Position numbers and translations under genes: made by a program. From positions 186,001 to 250,000 of the forward strand of contig CAVVUB010000008.1 in assembly GCA_963751335.1 (NCBI GenBank): a stretch of 64,000 nt of DNA. The letters are read 5' to 3'. The notes under the pieces are model-generated. The model was given only the letters and a program-made list of their open reading frames with translations, did no database searches and was not told where the DNA came from. This document shows positions 54,951 through 63,451 of this stretch, piece after piece; within the stretch, counting starts at the first letter, position 1; each line of letters starts with the position of its first letter. Source of the DNA: Bog-473 sp963751335. Lineage in GTDB: Bacteria; Actinomycetota; Acidimicrobiia; Acidimicrobiales; RAAP-2.

Positions 54951-56299
54951 TCGGGGTCATCGGTTCCCTCCTTGCCGGCGCAGCCGCGAGCACCAACACG
55001 GCCGCCGCGCACGCCGCCGCGTCCAACGTCGGACCGACCGTGCTCACGCACAGCGCCAACAACGGCAACGGCGACCCGTTGCTCTACTTCGGCCTCAACT
55101 GGGAGGTCTGGCTGATCATCATCATCAAGTGCCTGGTGGCCTTCGTGGCCCTCCTGGTGGCGACGGCGCTGATGATCTGGTTCGAGCGCAAGGTCATCTC
55201 GGACATGCAGAGCCGCATCGGCCCCAACCGGGCCGGGCCGTGGGGGCTCCTCCAGACGCTGGCCGACGGGACCAAGCTCGTCTTCAAGGAGGACCTGTTG
55301 CCCGACCGGGCCGACTCCTTCGTCTTCAAGCTGGCCCCGTACCTCTCGGTCATTCCGGCGGTGCTCATCTTCACCGTCGTCCCGGTCGGGGGCGTGATCA
55401 CCATCGGGAGCCATACCTTCGAGCTCCAGGTGGCCGACCCGCCGATGGGGATCCTCCTCGTCCTGGCCATGTCGGGCATCGCGGTCTACGGCGTGATGCT
55501 GGCCGGCTGGTCGTCGGGGTCGAAGTACCCGTTGCTCGGCTCGGTGCGGGCCTCGGCCCAGGTGATCTCCTACGAGGCCGCGCTCGGCCTGACCACGGTC
55601 ATGGTCGTGCTGGTCAGCCACTCGCTCTCGACCCGGGCCATCGTCGCCTCGCAGGCGAACGGCTTCTGGAACTGGAACCTGATCCGCCTCGGCTTCATCC
55701 CCTTCATCTTCTTCATGATCGCCATCACGGCTGAGTTGACCCGGCCCCCATTCGACCTGACCGAGGCGGAGCAGGAGCTGGTGGGCGGCTTCCACACCGA
55801 GTACTCCTCCATCCGCTTCGGCCTGTTCTTCCTGGCCGAGTTCATGAACACCATCACCATGTCGGCCATCGTGGTGACGCTGTTCTTCGGCGGGCCCAAC
55901 GGCTACATCTTCCACATCCCCGGCGCCACCATCTACATGCCGATCATCTACTTCCTGCTCAAGGTGGTCGCCTTCTGCTTCATCTACGTCTGGTTCCGGG
56001 CGGCGCTGCCCCGCCTGCGCTACGACCAGCTGATGGACCTGGGCTGGAAGCGACTCATCCCCATGTCGCTCGGCTGGCTGCTCCTGGTGGCCGGCATCGT
56101 GGCCTGGGGTTGGGGTGGGCTCGTCCTGCTGGTGCCGATCGCCCTGGCCGCGGTGCTCCTGTTGCGGGCCAACAAGCTCGGCTCGGGCCGCAGCGAGGAG
56201 GACGTGGTGATCCCGGCCATCGGCCGCCGGGTGTCCCGGCCCATGCGGCTGGCGCCCAGTTCCTTCCCGGGCGATCCGACTGATGGGGGTGATGGGTAA
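54947..56299 (+). CDS. nuoH: NADH-quinone oxidoreductase subunit H
   Basis: A 450-residue membrane subunit beginning GTG at 54947, overlapping the nuoG stop. An extra Ala-rich N-terminus is followed by the usual eight helices. Signature regions are MIWFERKVISDMQSRIGPNR, TADLTRPPFDLTEAEQELVG-like sequence (ITAELTRPPFDLTEAEQELV) and GGFHTEYSSIRFGLFFLAEF, which line the quinone entry. The C-terminal segment (VVIPAIGRRVSRPMRLAPSS) is a short polar tail. Confidence 0.96.
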   Translation: MIGVIGSLLAGAAASTNTAAAHAAASNVGPTVLTHSANNGNGDPLLYFGLNWEVWLIIIIKCLVAFVALLVATALMIWFERKVISDMQSRIGPNRAGPWGLLQTLADGTKLVFKEDLLPDRADSFVFKLAPYLSVIPAVLIFTVVPVGGVITIGSHTFELQVADPPMGILLVLAMSGIAVYGVMLAGWSSGSKYPLLGSVRASAQVISYEAALGLTTVMVVLVSHSLSTRAIVASQANGFWNWNLIRLGFIPFIFFMIAITAELTRPPFDLTEAEQELVGGFHTEYSSIRFGLFFLAEFMNTITMSAIVVTLFFGGPNGYIFHIPGATIYMPIIYFLLKVVAFCFIYVWFRAALPRLRYDQLMDLGWKRLIPMSLGWLLLVAGIVAWGWGGLVLLVPIALAAVLLLRANKLGSGRSEEDVVIPAIGRRVSRPMRLAPSSFPGDPTDGGDG

Positions 56300-57159
56300 T
56301 GGGCGTCGGCGACGAGGTGAAGGACCAGCTGTCGTTCCTGGGCGGGTTCAAGCTGACCTTCCAGCACCTGAGCCGGCCGCGGGTCACCACCCAGTACCCG
56401 GAGGAGAAGAAGCCCAAGCAGCCGCGCCAGCACGGTCGCCACGTCCTCAACCGCTACGAGGACGGCATGGAGAAGTGCATCGGCTGCGAGCTGTGCGCCG
56501 GTGTCTGCCCGGCCGACTGCATCTACGTGCGTGGGTTGGACAACCCGCCCGACCACCCGGTGTCGCCCGGCGAGCGCTACGGCTACGTCTACGAGATCAA
56601 CTACCTGCGCTGCATCCACTGTGACATGTGCGTGGAGGCGTGCCCGACCGAGGCCATCACCGAGTCGAAGCTCTTCGAGTTCTCCTTCACCAACCGGTCC
56701 GACGCCATCTACACCAAGGAAGAGCTGGTGGTGAACGACGACGGCACGCCCAAGAAGCTGCCCTGGGAGGACTGGCGCGAGGGCGACGACCTCATGACGT
56801 CGGGCTGGATGCGGGCCACCTCGCCGTCGGGCAACGCGGCCTACGAGGGCGAGGTGCAATGGGAAGGCGAGCTGGGCTACGGCGTGCGCGCGCCCGAGGG
56901 CGGCCAGTCGGGCCGGCGCGACGACGAGGCCACCGGCACGAAGCCGCTGCGTGAGGTGCTCGAGGCCCACCTGCTCGACGAGGACATCCCGCTCAACCAC
57001 CGGGGCATGCAGGGCCGCGTGTGGCGGGCCCAGAAGGGCGCGGCGCGCAACAGGCGGAAGATGGAGGACATGCGCGGGCGCATGAAGGAGTTGCGCGCCT
57101 CGCGCAAGGCGGCCAAGGCCGAGGCCGAGGCCAAGGGCAAGGCCAAGGAGAAGGCCTGA
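56299..57159 (+). CDS. nuoI: NADH-quinone oxidoreductase subunit I (with long Lys/Ala-rich C-terminus)
   Basis: A 286-residue protein with two 4Fe-4S sites: CIGCELCAGVCPADC and CIHCDMCVEACPTEA (clusters N6a/N6b). Typical actinobacterial NuoI is around 200 residues; here an extra 80 or so residues (QGRVWRAQKGAARNRRKMED, RGRMKELRASRKAAKAEAEA) form a highly charged, probably helical tail ending in Lys/Ala. ATG at 56299 overlaps the nuoH stop (the last base of TAA and the A of ATG). The tail's role is not known. Confidence 0.95.
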   Translation: MGVGDEVKDQLSFLGGFKLTFQHLSRPRVTTQYPEEKKPKQPRQHGRHVLNRYEDGMEKCIGCELCAGVCPADCIYVRGLDNPPDHPVSPGERYGYVYEINYLRCIHCDMCVEACPTEAITESKLFEFSFTNRSDAIYTKEELVVNDDGTPKKLPWEDWREGDDLMTSGWMRATSPSGNAAYEGEVQWEGELGYGVRAPEGGQSGRRDDEATGTKPLREVLEAHLLDEDIPLNHRGMQGRVWRAQKGAARNRRKMEDMRGRMKELRASRKAAKAEAEAKGKAKEKA

Positions 57160-57162
57160 CCC

Positions 57163-57816
57163 ATGATCACCCTCCACCTGCTCCTGGCTTCATCGCGCCC
57201 CACCGTGCCCGACGCCATCGTGTTCGCCGCGGCCGCCCTGGTGATCCTGGTCGGCTCGATCGGCGTGGTCACCTCGTCCAACCCGGTGCACGCCGCCCTC
57301 TTCCTCGTCATGACCCTCTTCGGGGTGGCCGTCCTCTTCATCGAGCAGGAGGCCGACTTCCTGGCCGCGGTGCAGATCATCGTCTACGCCGGGGCCATCG
57401 TCGTGTTGTTCCTCTTCGTCATCATGTTCCTCGGGGTGGACCGGGCCGAGAACGTCAACGTCGAACCCCTGGCCGGCCAGCGTCCGCTCGCCTTCCTCTT
57501 CGCCATCGTCACCCTGGGCGGGATTCTGGCCATGGCGGCCACCGCCCACTGGGTCACCGGTGCCAAGCAGGTGGTGGGCCCGATCCAGGGCCACGTGGCC
57601 GGGTTGAACTCGCCGGCCGGTGAACCGGCCCAGCTGGGCAAGCAGCTCTTCACCACCTACCTCTTCGCCTTCGAGGCCACGGCCGCCCTGCTCGTCATCG
57701 CCGTGGTGGGCGCCGTCGTGCTGGCCCGCCGCCCACCAACCTTCCACGACGACGAATCCGGGTCCGCATCCGAGTCCGCATCCGGGTCCGGCTCGGAGAG
57801 CGAGCTGCCGGCATGA
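57163..57816 (+). CDS. nuoJ: NADH-quinone oxidoreductase subunit J
   Basis: A 217-residue membrane subunit with five helices (VFAAAALVILVGSIGVVTSS, AALFLVMTLFGVAVLFIEQE, FLAAVQIIVYAGAIVVLFLF, LLVIAVVGAVVLARRPP among them). NPVHAALFLV is the usual NuoJ motif. The C-terminus ends in a Ser/Gly/Glu-rich run (SGSASESASGSGSESE) encoded by repeated GTCCGCATCC-like units at 57763-57800. The stop overlaps the nuoK ATG. Confidence 0.95.
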   Translation: MITLHLLLASSRPTVPDAIVFAAAALVILVGSIGVVTSSNPVHAALFLVMTLFGVAVLFIEQEADFLAAVQIIVYAGAIVVLFLFVIMFLGVDRAENVNVEPLAGQRPLAFLFAIVTLGGILAMAATAHWVTGAKQVVGPIQGHVAGLNSPAGEPAQLGKQLFTTYLFAFEATAALLVIAVVGAVVLARRPPTFHDDESGSASESASGSGSESELPA

Positions 57817-58118
57817 GCCTCTCGGGATCCTGGTACCTGGGGCTGGCCGCCATCGTCTTCACCATCGGCGCCATCGGGCTGCTGGTGCGACGCAACGTGC
57901 TCATCATGTTCATGTGCATCGAGCTCATGCTCAACGCGGCCAACCTGACCTTCGTGACCTTCGCCCGCATGCTCGGTGACATCGGCGGGCAAGCAGTCGT
58001 CTTCTTCGTCCTCGTGGTGGCGGCGGCCGAAGTCGTGGTGGGCCTGGGCATCGTCGTGACCAACTACCGCCGGCGCGACACGACCGTGGCGGACGACCTG
58101 AATTCCTTGCAGGGCTGA
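57813..58118 (+). CDS. nuoK: NADH-quinone oxidoreductase subunit K
   Basis: A 101-residue subunit with three helices: YLGLAAIVFTIGAIGLLVRR, VLIMFMCIELMLNAANLTFV and VFFVLVVAAAEVVVGLGIVV. The essential glutamates are in MFMCIELMLN and VAAAEVVVG. ATGA overlap with nuoJ at 57813-57816; three bases separate it from nuoL. Confidence 0.96.
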   Translation: MSLSGSWYLGLAAIVFTIGAIGLLVRRNVLIMFMCIELMLNAANLTFVTFARMLGDIGGQAVVFFVLVVAAAEVVVGLGIVVTNYRRRDTTVADDLNSLQG

Positions 58119-58121
58119 GCC

Positions 58122-60038
58122 ATGGTCCACGTGGCGTACCTCATGCTGCTGTTCCCCCTGGCCGGCTTCCTGCTGCTGGTGGCCCTGGGCCGTCGTATCG
58201 GCGACCCGATCGCCGGCTGGATCGGCACGATCGCCGTGGCCGGGGCCTTCGTCGCGGCCATCGTCGTCTTCTTCGGGCTGATCGATCTGCCCTCGTCCCA
58301 CCGCCTCGTGGTCGAGAACTACTACACCTGGTTCCAGGCGGGCGGCCTGCACGTGCCCGTGGGCACGCTGGTCGACCCGCTGTCGATGACGATGTGCCTC
58401 TTCATCACCGGGGTCAGCATGCTGATCCACCTGTACTCCATCGCGTACATGAAGGGCGACCGCGATTACCCGAAGTTCTTCATCTACCTGAACCTCTTCG
58501 TGTTCTCCATGCTCCTTCTGGTGCTGGGGAACAACCTGCTCCTCACGTTCGTGGGCTGGGAAGGCGTGGGCGTCTGCTCCTACTGGCTCGTCGCCTTCTG
58601 GTTCCAAAGGGAGTCGGCCGCCTCGGCAGGCAAGAAAGCCTTCATCTACAACCGCATCGGTGACGCCGGCTTCCTGCTGGCGATCTTCCTGATCTTCGAG
58701 AAGACGGGCACCGTCGAGTACGCCAGTGGCCCGGGCGGCGGCATCTTCGGGCAGCTCTCCCACTTCAACAGCGCCTCGGCCACGGCCGCCGTCCTGCTCC
58801 TCTTCCTGGCCGCCACGGGCAAGTCGGCCCAGATCCCCCTGTTCAACTGGCTGCCCGACGCCATGGAGGGCCCGACGCCGGTTTCGGCCCTCATCCACGC
58901 CGCCACGATGGTGACGGCCGGGGTCTACCTGCTGTGTCGCATGAACCCGCTCCTCCACCTGTCGGCTGACGGCACGCTGGTGATCGCCATCATCGGTGGG
59001 GTCACCGCGTTCGTGGCCGCCACCATCGCCTGCGCGCAACAGGACATCAAGAAGGTGCTCGCCTTCTCGACGATCTCCCAGATCGGCTACATGGTGCTGG
59101 CCGTCGGTTCGGGGGCCTACATCGCGGCCATCTTCCTCATGGTGGCCCACGCCTTCTTCAAGGGCCTCCTCTTCCTCGGGGCGGGCTCGGTCATCCACGG
59201 GCTCGAGGACGAACAGGACCTCAAGCGCATGGGCGCGCTGCGCCGCTACATGAAGTGGACGACGATCACCTTCACCATCGGCTTCCTGGCCATCGCCGGC
59301 ATCCCGCCGTTGAGCGGGTTCTGGGCCAAGGGCGACGTGCTCGACAACGTCTTCGCCCACTACAAGCCGCTGTGGGTGTTGGGTGTGATCACCGCCGTGC
59401 TCACGGCGTATTACATGAGCCGGCTCGAGGTCCTGGCCTTCGGGGGAGAGGAGCGCTTCGACAAGCCCGGACCGAACGGCGAGCCGGCGCTGCACACGCC
59501 CCACGAGTCGGGTTGGCTCATGCGGATTCCGCTGATCATCCTCGCCTTCTTCGCCTTCTTCGCCGGTGCGCTCGACCTGCCCTGGGTGCACACGGACAAT
59601 CTCGAGAGTTTCCTGACCCCGGTCTTCGCCGGCACCCTCTTCAACGACAACCTCGCAGGCGGTGCCGAGTGGGCCCTGGCCATCGTCGACATCGCGGCGG
59701 CCTTCATCGGCCTGATCGTGGCCTACTGGCTCTGGCGGGGCGATGACGTCTACCAGCCCCGGTTGGAGCCCGCGTTCCTCCAGCGGGTCTGGTACTGGGA
59801 CGACTTCTACGACACCGTCATCGGCCGGCCCGGCCAGCGCCTGGCCGCGTTCTGCGCCTGGGTGGTCGACGCCCGCATCATCGACGGCGCAGTGAACGGG
59901 ACAGCGTCTTTGGCGCGGGCCACCGGGCAGGCCGCCCGCAAACTGCAGACCGGCTACGCCCGCAACTACGCGCTCGGCATCGCGCTCGGGGTGGCCCTCC
60001 TCATCGGCTTCATGCTGAGCAGGGTGTGGTGGGGATGA
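58122..60038 (+). CDS. nuoL: NADH-quinone oxidoreductase subunit L
   Basis: A 638-residue antiporter-like subunit. Conserved segments include GWEGVGVCSYWLVAFWFQRE, AATGKSAQIPLFNWLPDAME, PTPVSALIHAATMVTAGVYL, AQQDIKKVLAFSTISQIGYM and GIPPLSGFWAKGDVL. It has the long C-terminal lateral-helix arrangement usual for NuoL. The stop overlaps the nuoM ATG by four bases. Confidence 0.97.
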   Translation: MVHVAYLMLLFPLAGFLLLVALGRRIGDPIAGWIGTIAVAGAFVAAIVVFFGLIDLPSSHRLVVENYYTWFQAGGLHVPVGTLVDPLSMTMCLFITGVSMLIHLYSIAYMKGDRDYPKFFIYLNLFVFSMLLLVLGNNLLLTFVGWEGVGVCSYWLVAFWFQRESAASAGKKAFIYNRIGDAGFLLAIFLIFEKTGTVEYASGPGGGIFGQLSHFNSASATAAVLLLFLAATGKSAQIPLFNWLPDAMEGPTPVSALIHAATMVTAGVYLLCRMNPLLHLSADGTLVIAIIGGVTAFVAATIACAQQDIKKVLAFSTISQIGYMVLAVGSGAYIAAIFLMVAHAFFKGLLFLGAGSVIHGLEDEQDLKRMGALRRYMKWTTITFTIGFLAIAGIPPLSGFWAKGDVLDNVFAHYKPLWVLGVITAVLTAYYMSRLEVLAFGGEERFDKPGPNGEPALHTPHESGWLMRIPLIILAFFAFFAGALDLPWVHTDNLESFLTPVFAGTLFNDNLAGGAEWALAIVDIAAAFIGLIVAYWLWRGDDVYQPRLEPAFLQRVWYWDDFYDTVIGRPGQRLAAFCAWVVDARIIDGAVNGTASLARATGQAARKLQTGYARNYALGIALGVALLIGFMLSRVWWG

Positions 60039-61586
60039 CACACCACGACGTCCCTTTTCTGACGCTGCTGGTGCTCGTGCCGGCCATCGGCGCCGCGCTG
60101 CTCGGACTGCTGGGGCTCGACAAGAGCTTCAAGAAGGAGCTCGTCTACGCGCTCGCCCTGATCGCATCGCTGGTCACGCTCGGCTTCGCCATCGGCACCC
60201 TGGTGGTGATGAAGGTGCACGACGGCGGCTTCCAGTTGGTCTCGAACCACCAGTACACGGGGAGCTCGCTCGGCGTGCACTGGTACCTCGGGGTCGACGG
60301 CATCTCCATCTTCCTGATCCTGCTCACCGCGGTGCTCTTCCCGTTGACCATCGTCCTTGGTCGCAACCGGGAGAACAGCCGGGTCTACTTCGCCTGGATC
60401 CTTTTGCTCGAGGCGGCCGTGATGGGCAGCTTCGTCTCGCTCGACCTGCTCGTGTTCTTCTTCATGTTCGAGCTGACCCTGGTGCCGGCGTATTTCATCA
60501 TTGCCGGCTGGGGTCACCAGCGCCGGGCCTACGCCGCGGTCGAAATTCTTCCTCTACACGTTCCTCGGCTCGGCCTTCCTCCTGGTCGGCATCCTGGTCC
60601 TCGCCTTCATCCACGAGTCTCAGTACCACTACCTGACGTTCTCGCTCGGGCCGCTCATGCAGACCCATCTCTCGTCGAGCACCGAGATCCTGCTCTTCTT
60701 GGCCTTCACGGCGGCCTTCGCGGTCAAGGCCCCGCTGTTCCCGCTGCACACGTGGTCGCCCGACGCCTACACCGAGGCGCCCGAGGAGGGCTCGGTGCTG
60801 CTCTCGGGCGTGCTGGCCAAACTCGGCACGTACGGCATCATCCGCTTCGACCTCAGCCTCTTTCCCCAGGCCACGCGGACCCTGGCCCCGCTCCTCCTCA
60901 CGTTGGCCGTGATCGGGATCGTCTACGGGGCGATCGTCGCTTGTGCCCAACGCGACATGAAGCGCGTGGTGACCTACTCCTCGCTGGCCCAGATCGGCTT
61001 CATCGCCCTGGGCGCCGTGGCGCTGAGCTCGCAGGGTCTGGCCGGGGGTGTCCTGCTCATGCTCAACCACGGGCTCATCGTGGGCGCGCTGTTCATCCTG
61101 ATCGGCTTCATCTACCAGCGCCGGGGCACCTGGCAGACCAACGAGATGCGCGGCCTGCAGAAGGCGGCACCGGTCCTGGCCGCTGCGTTCACCGTGGTGA
61201 TGATGGCCTCCATCGGCGTGCCAGGGCTCAACGGCTTCGTGAGTGAGTTCCTCGTGCTCTCGGGTACCTTCATCACCCATCGCTGGTGGGCGGTGGTGGC
61301 CGTGCTCGGCGTGATCCTGGCCGCCGTCTACCTGCTCTGGGCCTACCAGCAGGTCTTCCACGGCCCGCCCCGGGACGAGAAGGACGAGAGGGTGCGGGAT
61401 CTGGGCCTGCTCGAGCGGGCGGTGATGGCCCCGCTCATCATCCTCATCGTCTTCTTGGGGGTGTACCCCAAGCCGGTGCTCGACCGCATCAACCCCTCGG
61501 TGGACCAGCTCATCGCCCACGTGGAGTCGAGCACCGGTCACTTCCAGCCGCCGGTGGCGGTCAAGGGCGTGGAGGGCGTGAAGTGA
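60035..61586 (+). CDS. nuoM: NADH-quinone oxidoreductase subunit M, one frameshift
   Basis: From ATG at 60035, the frame reads 170 residues of NuoM (LGVHWYLGVDGISIFLILLT, LLVFFFMFELTLVPAYFIIA, GWGHQRRAYAAV). At about 60541 one base is extra: the next frame reads KFFLYTFLGSAFLLVGILVL, PLFPLHTWSPDAYTEAPEEG, SVLLSGVLAKLGTYGIIRFD and RDMKRVVTYSSLAQIGFIAL, and ends at 61586. The repaired length is 516 residues, normal for NuoM. Loss of this proton-pumping subunit inside an otherwise complete operon is unlikely; a base error explains it best. Confidence 0.93.
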
Positions 61587-63292
61587 TCGGCTTGCACGCC
61601 CTCAGCGCGGCTCAGGCCACCCACACCGCCCACGCGGCCTCGAACACCATCGCGGTCCCGCCCATCCGCTACCTGGCCATCATGCCGGTGATCATCATGA
61701 TCGGCGGGGCGGTGGTGCTGCTGGCGGTGGCCTCGCTGGTGCGGCGCCCGCTGCGGGTCAGGGTGGCCACGGCGGCCACCGTCGTCATCTCGGGTTCCTC
61801 GCTCGGCATCGCACTGTGGCAGTGGAGCGACGTGGCCGAGCACGGGCCGCACACCTACATCGCCAACGCCGTGGTGATGGACGGCTTCAGCGTGCTGTTC
61901 ATGATCCTGATCAGCATCGCCATGTTCCTGACCGCCCTGGTGGCCAACGGCTACCTCGAACGCGAAGGCGTGCAGGGGGCCGAGTTCCACGTGTTGGCCT
62001 TGATCTCGGCCTCGGGGGCGATGGTGATGGCGATGGCCAACGACCTCATCGTCATCTTCCTCGGCCTCGAGATCCTCTCCATTGCGCTCTACGTGCTCAC
62101 CGCCTTCAACTACCGCCGGGTCGCCTCGGGCGAAGCCGCCCTCAAGTACTTCATCCTCGGGGGCTTCTCCTCCGCCATCTTCGTGTACGGCATTGCGCTG
62201 ACCTATGGCGCCACCGGCTCGACCAACCTGACCCAGATCGCCGACTTCCTGTCCAAGAACGTGGTCCTCTCCAACGGCCTCCTCCTGGCGGGGCTGGCCC
62301 TCCTGCTGGCGGGCTTCGCGTTCAAGATCGCGGCCGTCCCCTTCCACATGTGGACGCCCGACGTGTACCAGGGGGCACCGACGCCGGTGACCGGCTTCAT
62401 GGCGGCGGTGGCCAAGGCGGGCGCCTTCGCCGCGTTGCTCCGGGTGCTCTTCTCGTCCTTCGGGGTGGTCTCCTCGGACTGGCGTCCCATCCTCTACGGG
62501 TTGGCCGTGCTCTCGCTGGTCCTCGGTGCGTTCGTGGCGTTGCGCCAGCGCGACGTGAAGCGCATGCTGGCCTACTCGTCGATCAACCATGCCGGCTTCA
62601 TCCTCCTCGGCGTGGTGGCCGGGACGGCCCGTGGTGCGAGCGCCTCGCTCTACTACCTCTTCGCCTACATGTTCATGACCATCGGCAGCTTCGCGGTCGT
62701 CACCGTGCTCGGGCGGAGCGGTGACGACGATCACGACCTGTCTCACTACCGTGGCTTGGCCGGACGCCAGCCCGTGCTGGCGCTGGCCTTCGCCGTGCTG
62801 CTGCTGGCCCAGGCCGGGGCCCCGTTCACGACGGGCTTATGGGCCAAGGTGCAGGTGGTCTTCGCCGTGGTCCAGTCGGGGAACGTGCCGCTCGGGGTGA
62901 TCGCCATGGTGACGGCCGTCGTGGCCGCCTACTTCTACCTGCGCATCGCCGTCCTCATGTACGCCGGCGGCGGGCTGGGCGAGCCCGAGGCCGGGGCGGT
63001 CGCCGCATCCGACTCGGGCGAGGGGTCGGCGGCGCCGACCACACCGACGATGACCACGAGCTGGGGCAGTCCCGAGGCAACAGCGAGCGCCGTTTCCACC
63101 ATCAACGAGCACATCGTTCTGGCCGACGAGGCGCCCGAGGGCGACGACGATCTGCCCGAGGCGGTGCCGGTCCCGGTCTTGACGGCGCTGGCCATCGGCC
63201 TGTGCACCGGGGTGACCGTACTCTTCGGCTTCTGGCCCCAGCCGCTGATCGACTTCGCCAACCACGCCACCCTGCTGTTCCTGCCCAAATAG
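61583..63292 (+). CDS. nuoN: NADH-quinone oxidoreductase subunit N
   Basis: The GTG at 61583 overlaps the nuoM stop. The protein of 569 residues begins with an extra 40 residues (HALSAAQATHTAHAASNTIA) before the 14-helix core: FLGLEILSIALYVLTAFN, RVASGEAALKYFILGGFSSA, FKIAAVPFHMWTPDVYQGAP and QRDVKRMLAYSSINHAGFIL. A polar, Glu/Ser/Thr-rich insertion lies at about residues 470-520. It is the last gene of the operon. Confidence 0.96.
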   Translation: MIGLHALSAAQATHTAHAASNTIAVPPIRYLAIMPVIIMIGGAVVLLAVASLVRRPLRVRVATAATVVISGSSLGIALWQWSDVAEHGPHTYIANAVVMDGFSVLFMILISIAMFLTALVANGYLEREGVQGAEFHVLALISASGAMVMAMANDLIVIFLGLEILSIALYVLTAFNYRRVASGEAALKYFILGGFSSAIFVYGIALTYGATGSTNLTQIADFLSKNVVLSNGLLLAGLALLLAGFAFKIAAVPFHMWTPDVYQGAPTPVTGFMAAVAKAGAFAALLRVLFSSFGVVSSDWRPILYGLAVLSLVLGAFVALRQRDVKRMLAYSSINHAGFILLGVVAGTARGASASLYYLFAYMFMTIGSFAVVTVLGRSGDDDHDLSHYRGLAGRQPVLALAFAVLLLAQAGAPFTTGLWAKVQVVFAVVQSGNVPLGVIAMVTAVVAAYFYLRIAVLMYAGGGLGEPEAGAVAASDSGEGSAAPTTPTMTTSWGSPEATASAVSTINEHIVLADEAPEGDDDLPEAVPVPVLTALAIGLCTGVTVLFGFWPQPLIDFANHATLLFLPK

Positions 63293-63310
63293 ATCAGCTG
63301 ACGAGACCGG

Positions 63311-63326
63311 TCACGGCCTGCCGTGA
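63311..63326. terminator. Inverted repeat, possible terminator for nuo
   Basis: TCACGGCCTGCCGTGA at 63311-63326 is a perfect 7-bp stem with a two-base loop, 18 bases after the nuoN stop. It lacks a run of T residues and overlaps the stop codon of the small convergent ORF, so it is at best a weak or bidirectional terminator. Confidence 0.35.
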
Positions 63327-63451
63327 TGGGGCGGCCGTTCCCGCCGCTGTTGCTCGGCCCAGCAGAGATCGCAGCCGTGGCAGGGACCGCGCTCGGGGTC
63401 GGGTGGGTGCGATCCGGCATGGCCGCACACCGGGCAGGGAGCTTCGCTCAC
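63311..63451 (-). CDS. Small protein with a zinc-ribbon-like CxxC pair
   Basis: A 46-residue frame starting at GTG 63451, whose first bases overlap the stop of the preceding gene (GTGA). It encodes VSEAPCPVCGHAGSHPPDPE then RGPCHGCDLCWAEQQRRER, containing CPVC, C-x2-C and a further C, as in zinc ribbons. The overlap suggests a coupled, genuine small gene. No function can be given. Confidence 0.5.
   Translation of the reverse strand: MSEAPCPVCGHAGSHPPDPERGPCHGCDLCWAEQQRRERPPHHGRP

Noticed and set aside
57657..60041. Open frame of 794 codons on the minus strand
   Set aside because: Antisense to nuoJ, nuoK and nuoL; composition Asp/Glu/His-rich as expected for the reverse of membrane helices.
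47142..63292. Rex-binding sites upstream of nuo
   Set aside because: No TTGTGA-N4-TCACAA-like palindrome was found in the 87-base gap before nuoA, so Rex control of nuo is not supported by sequence here.
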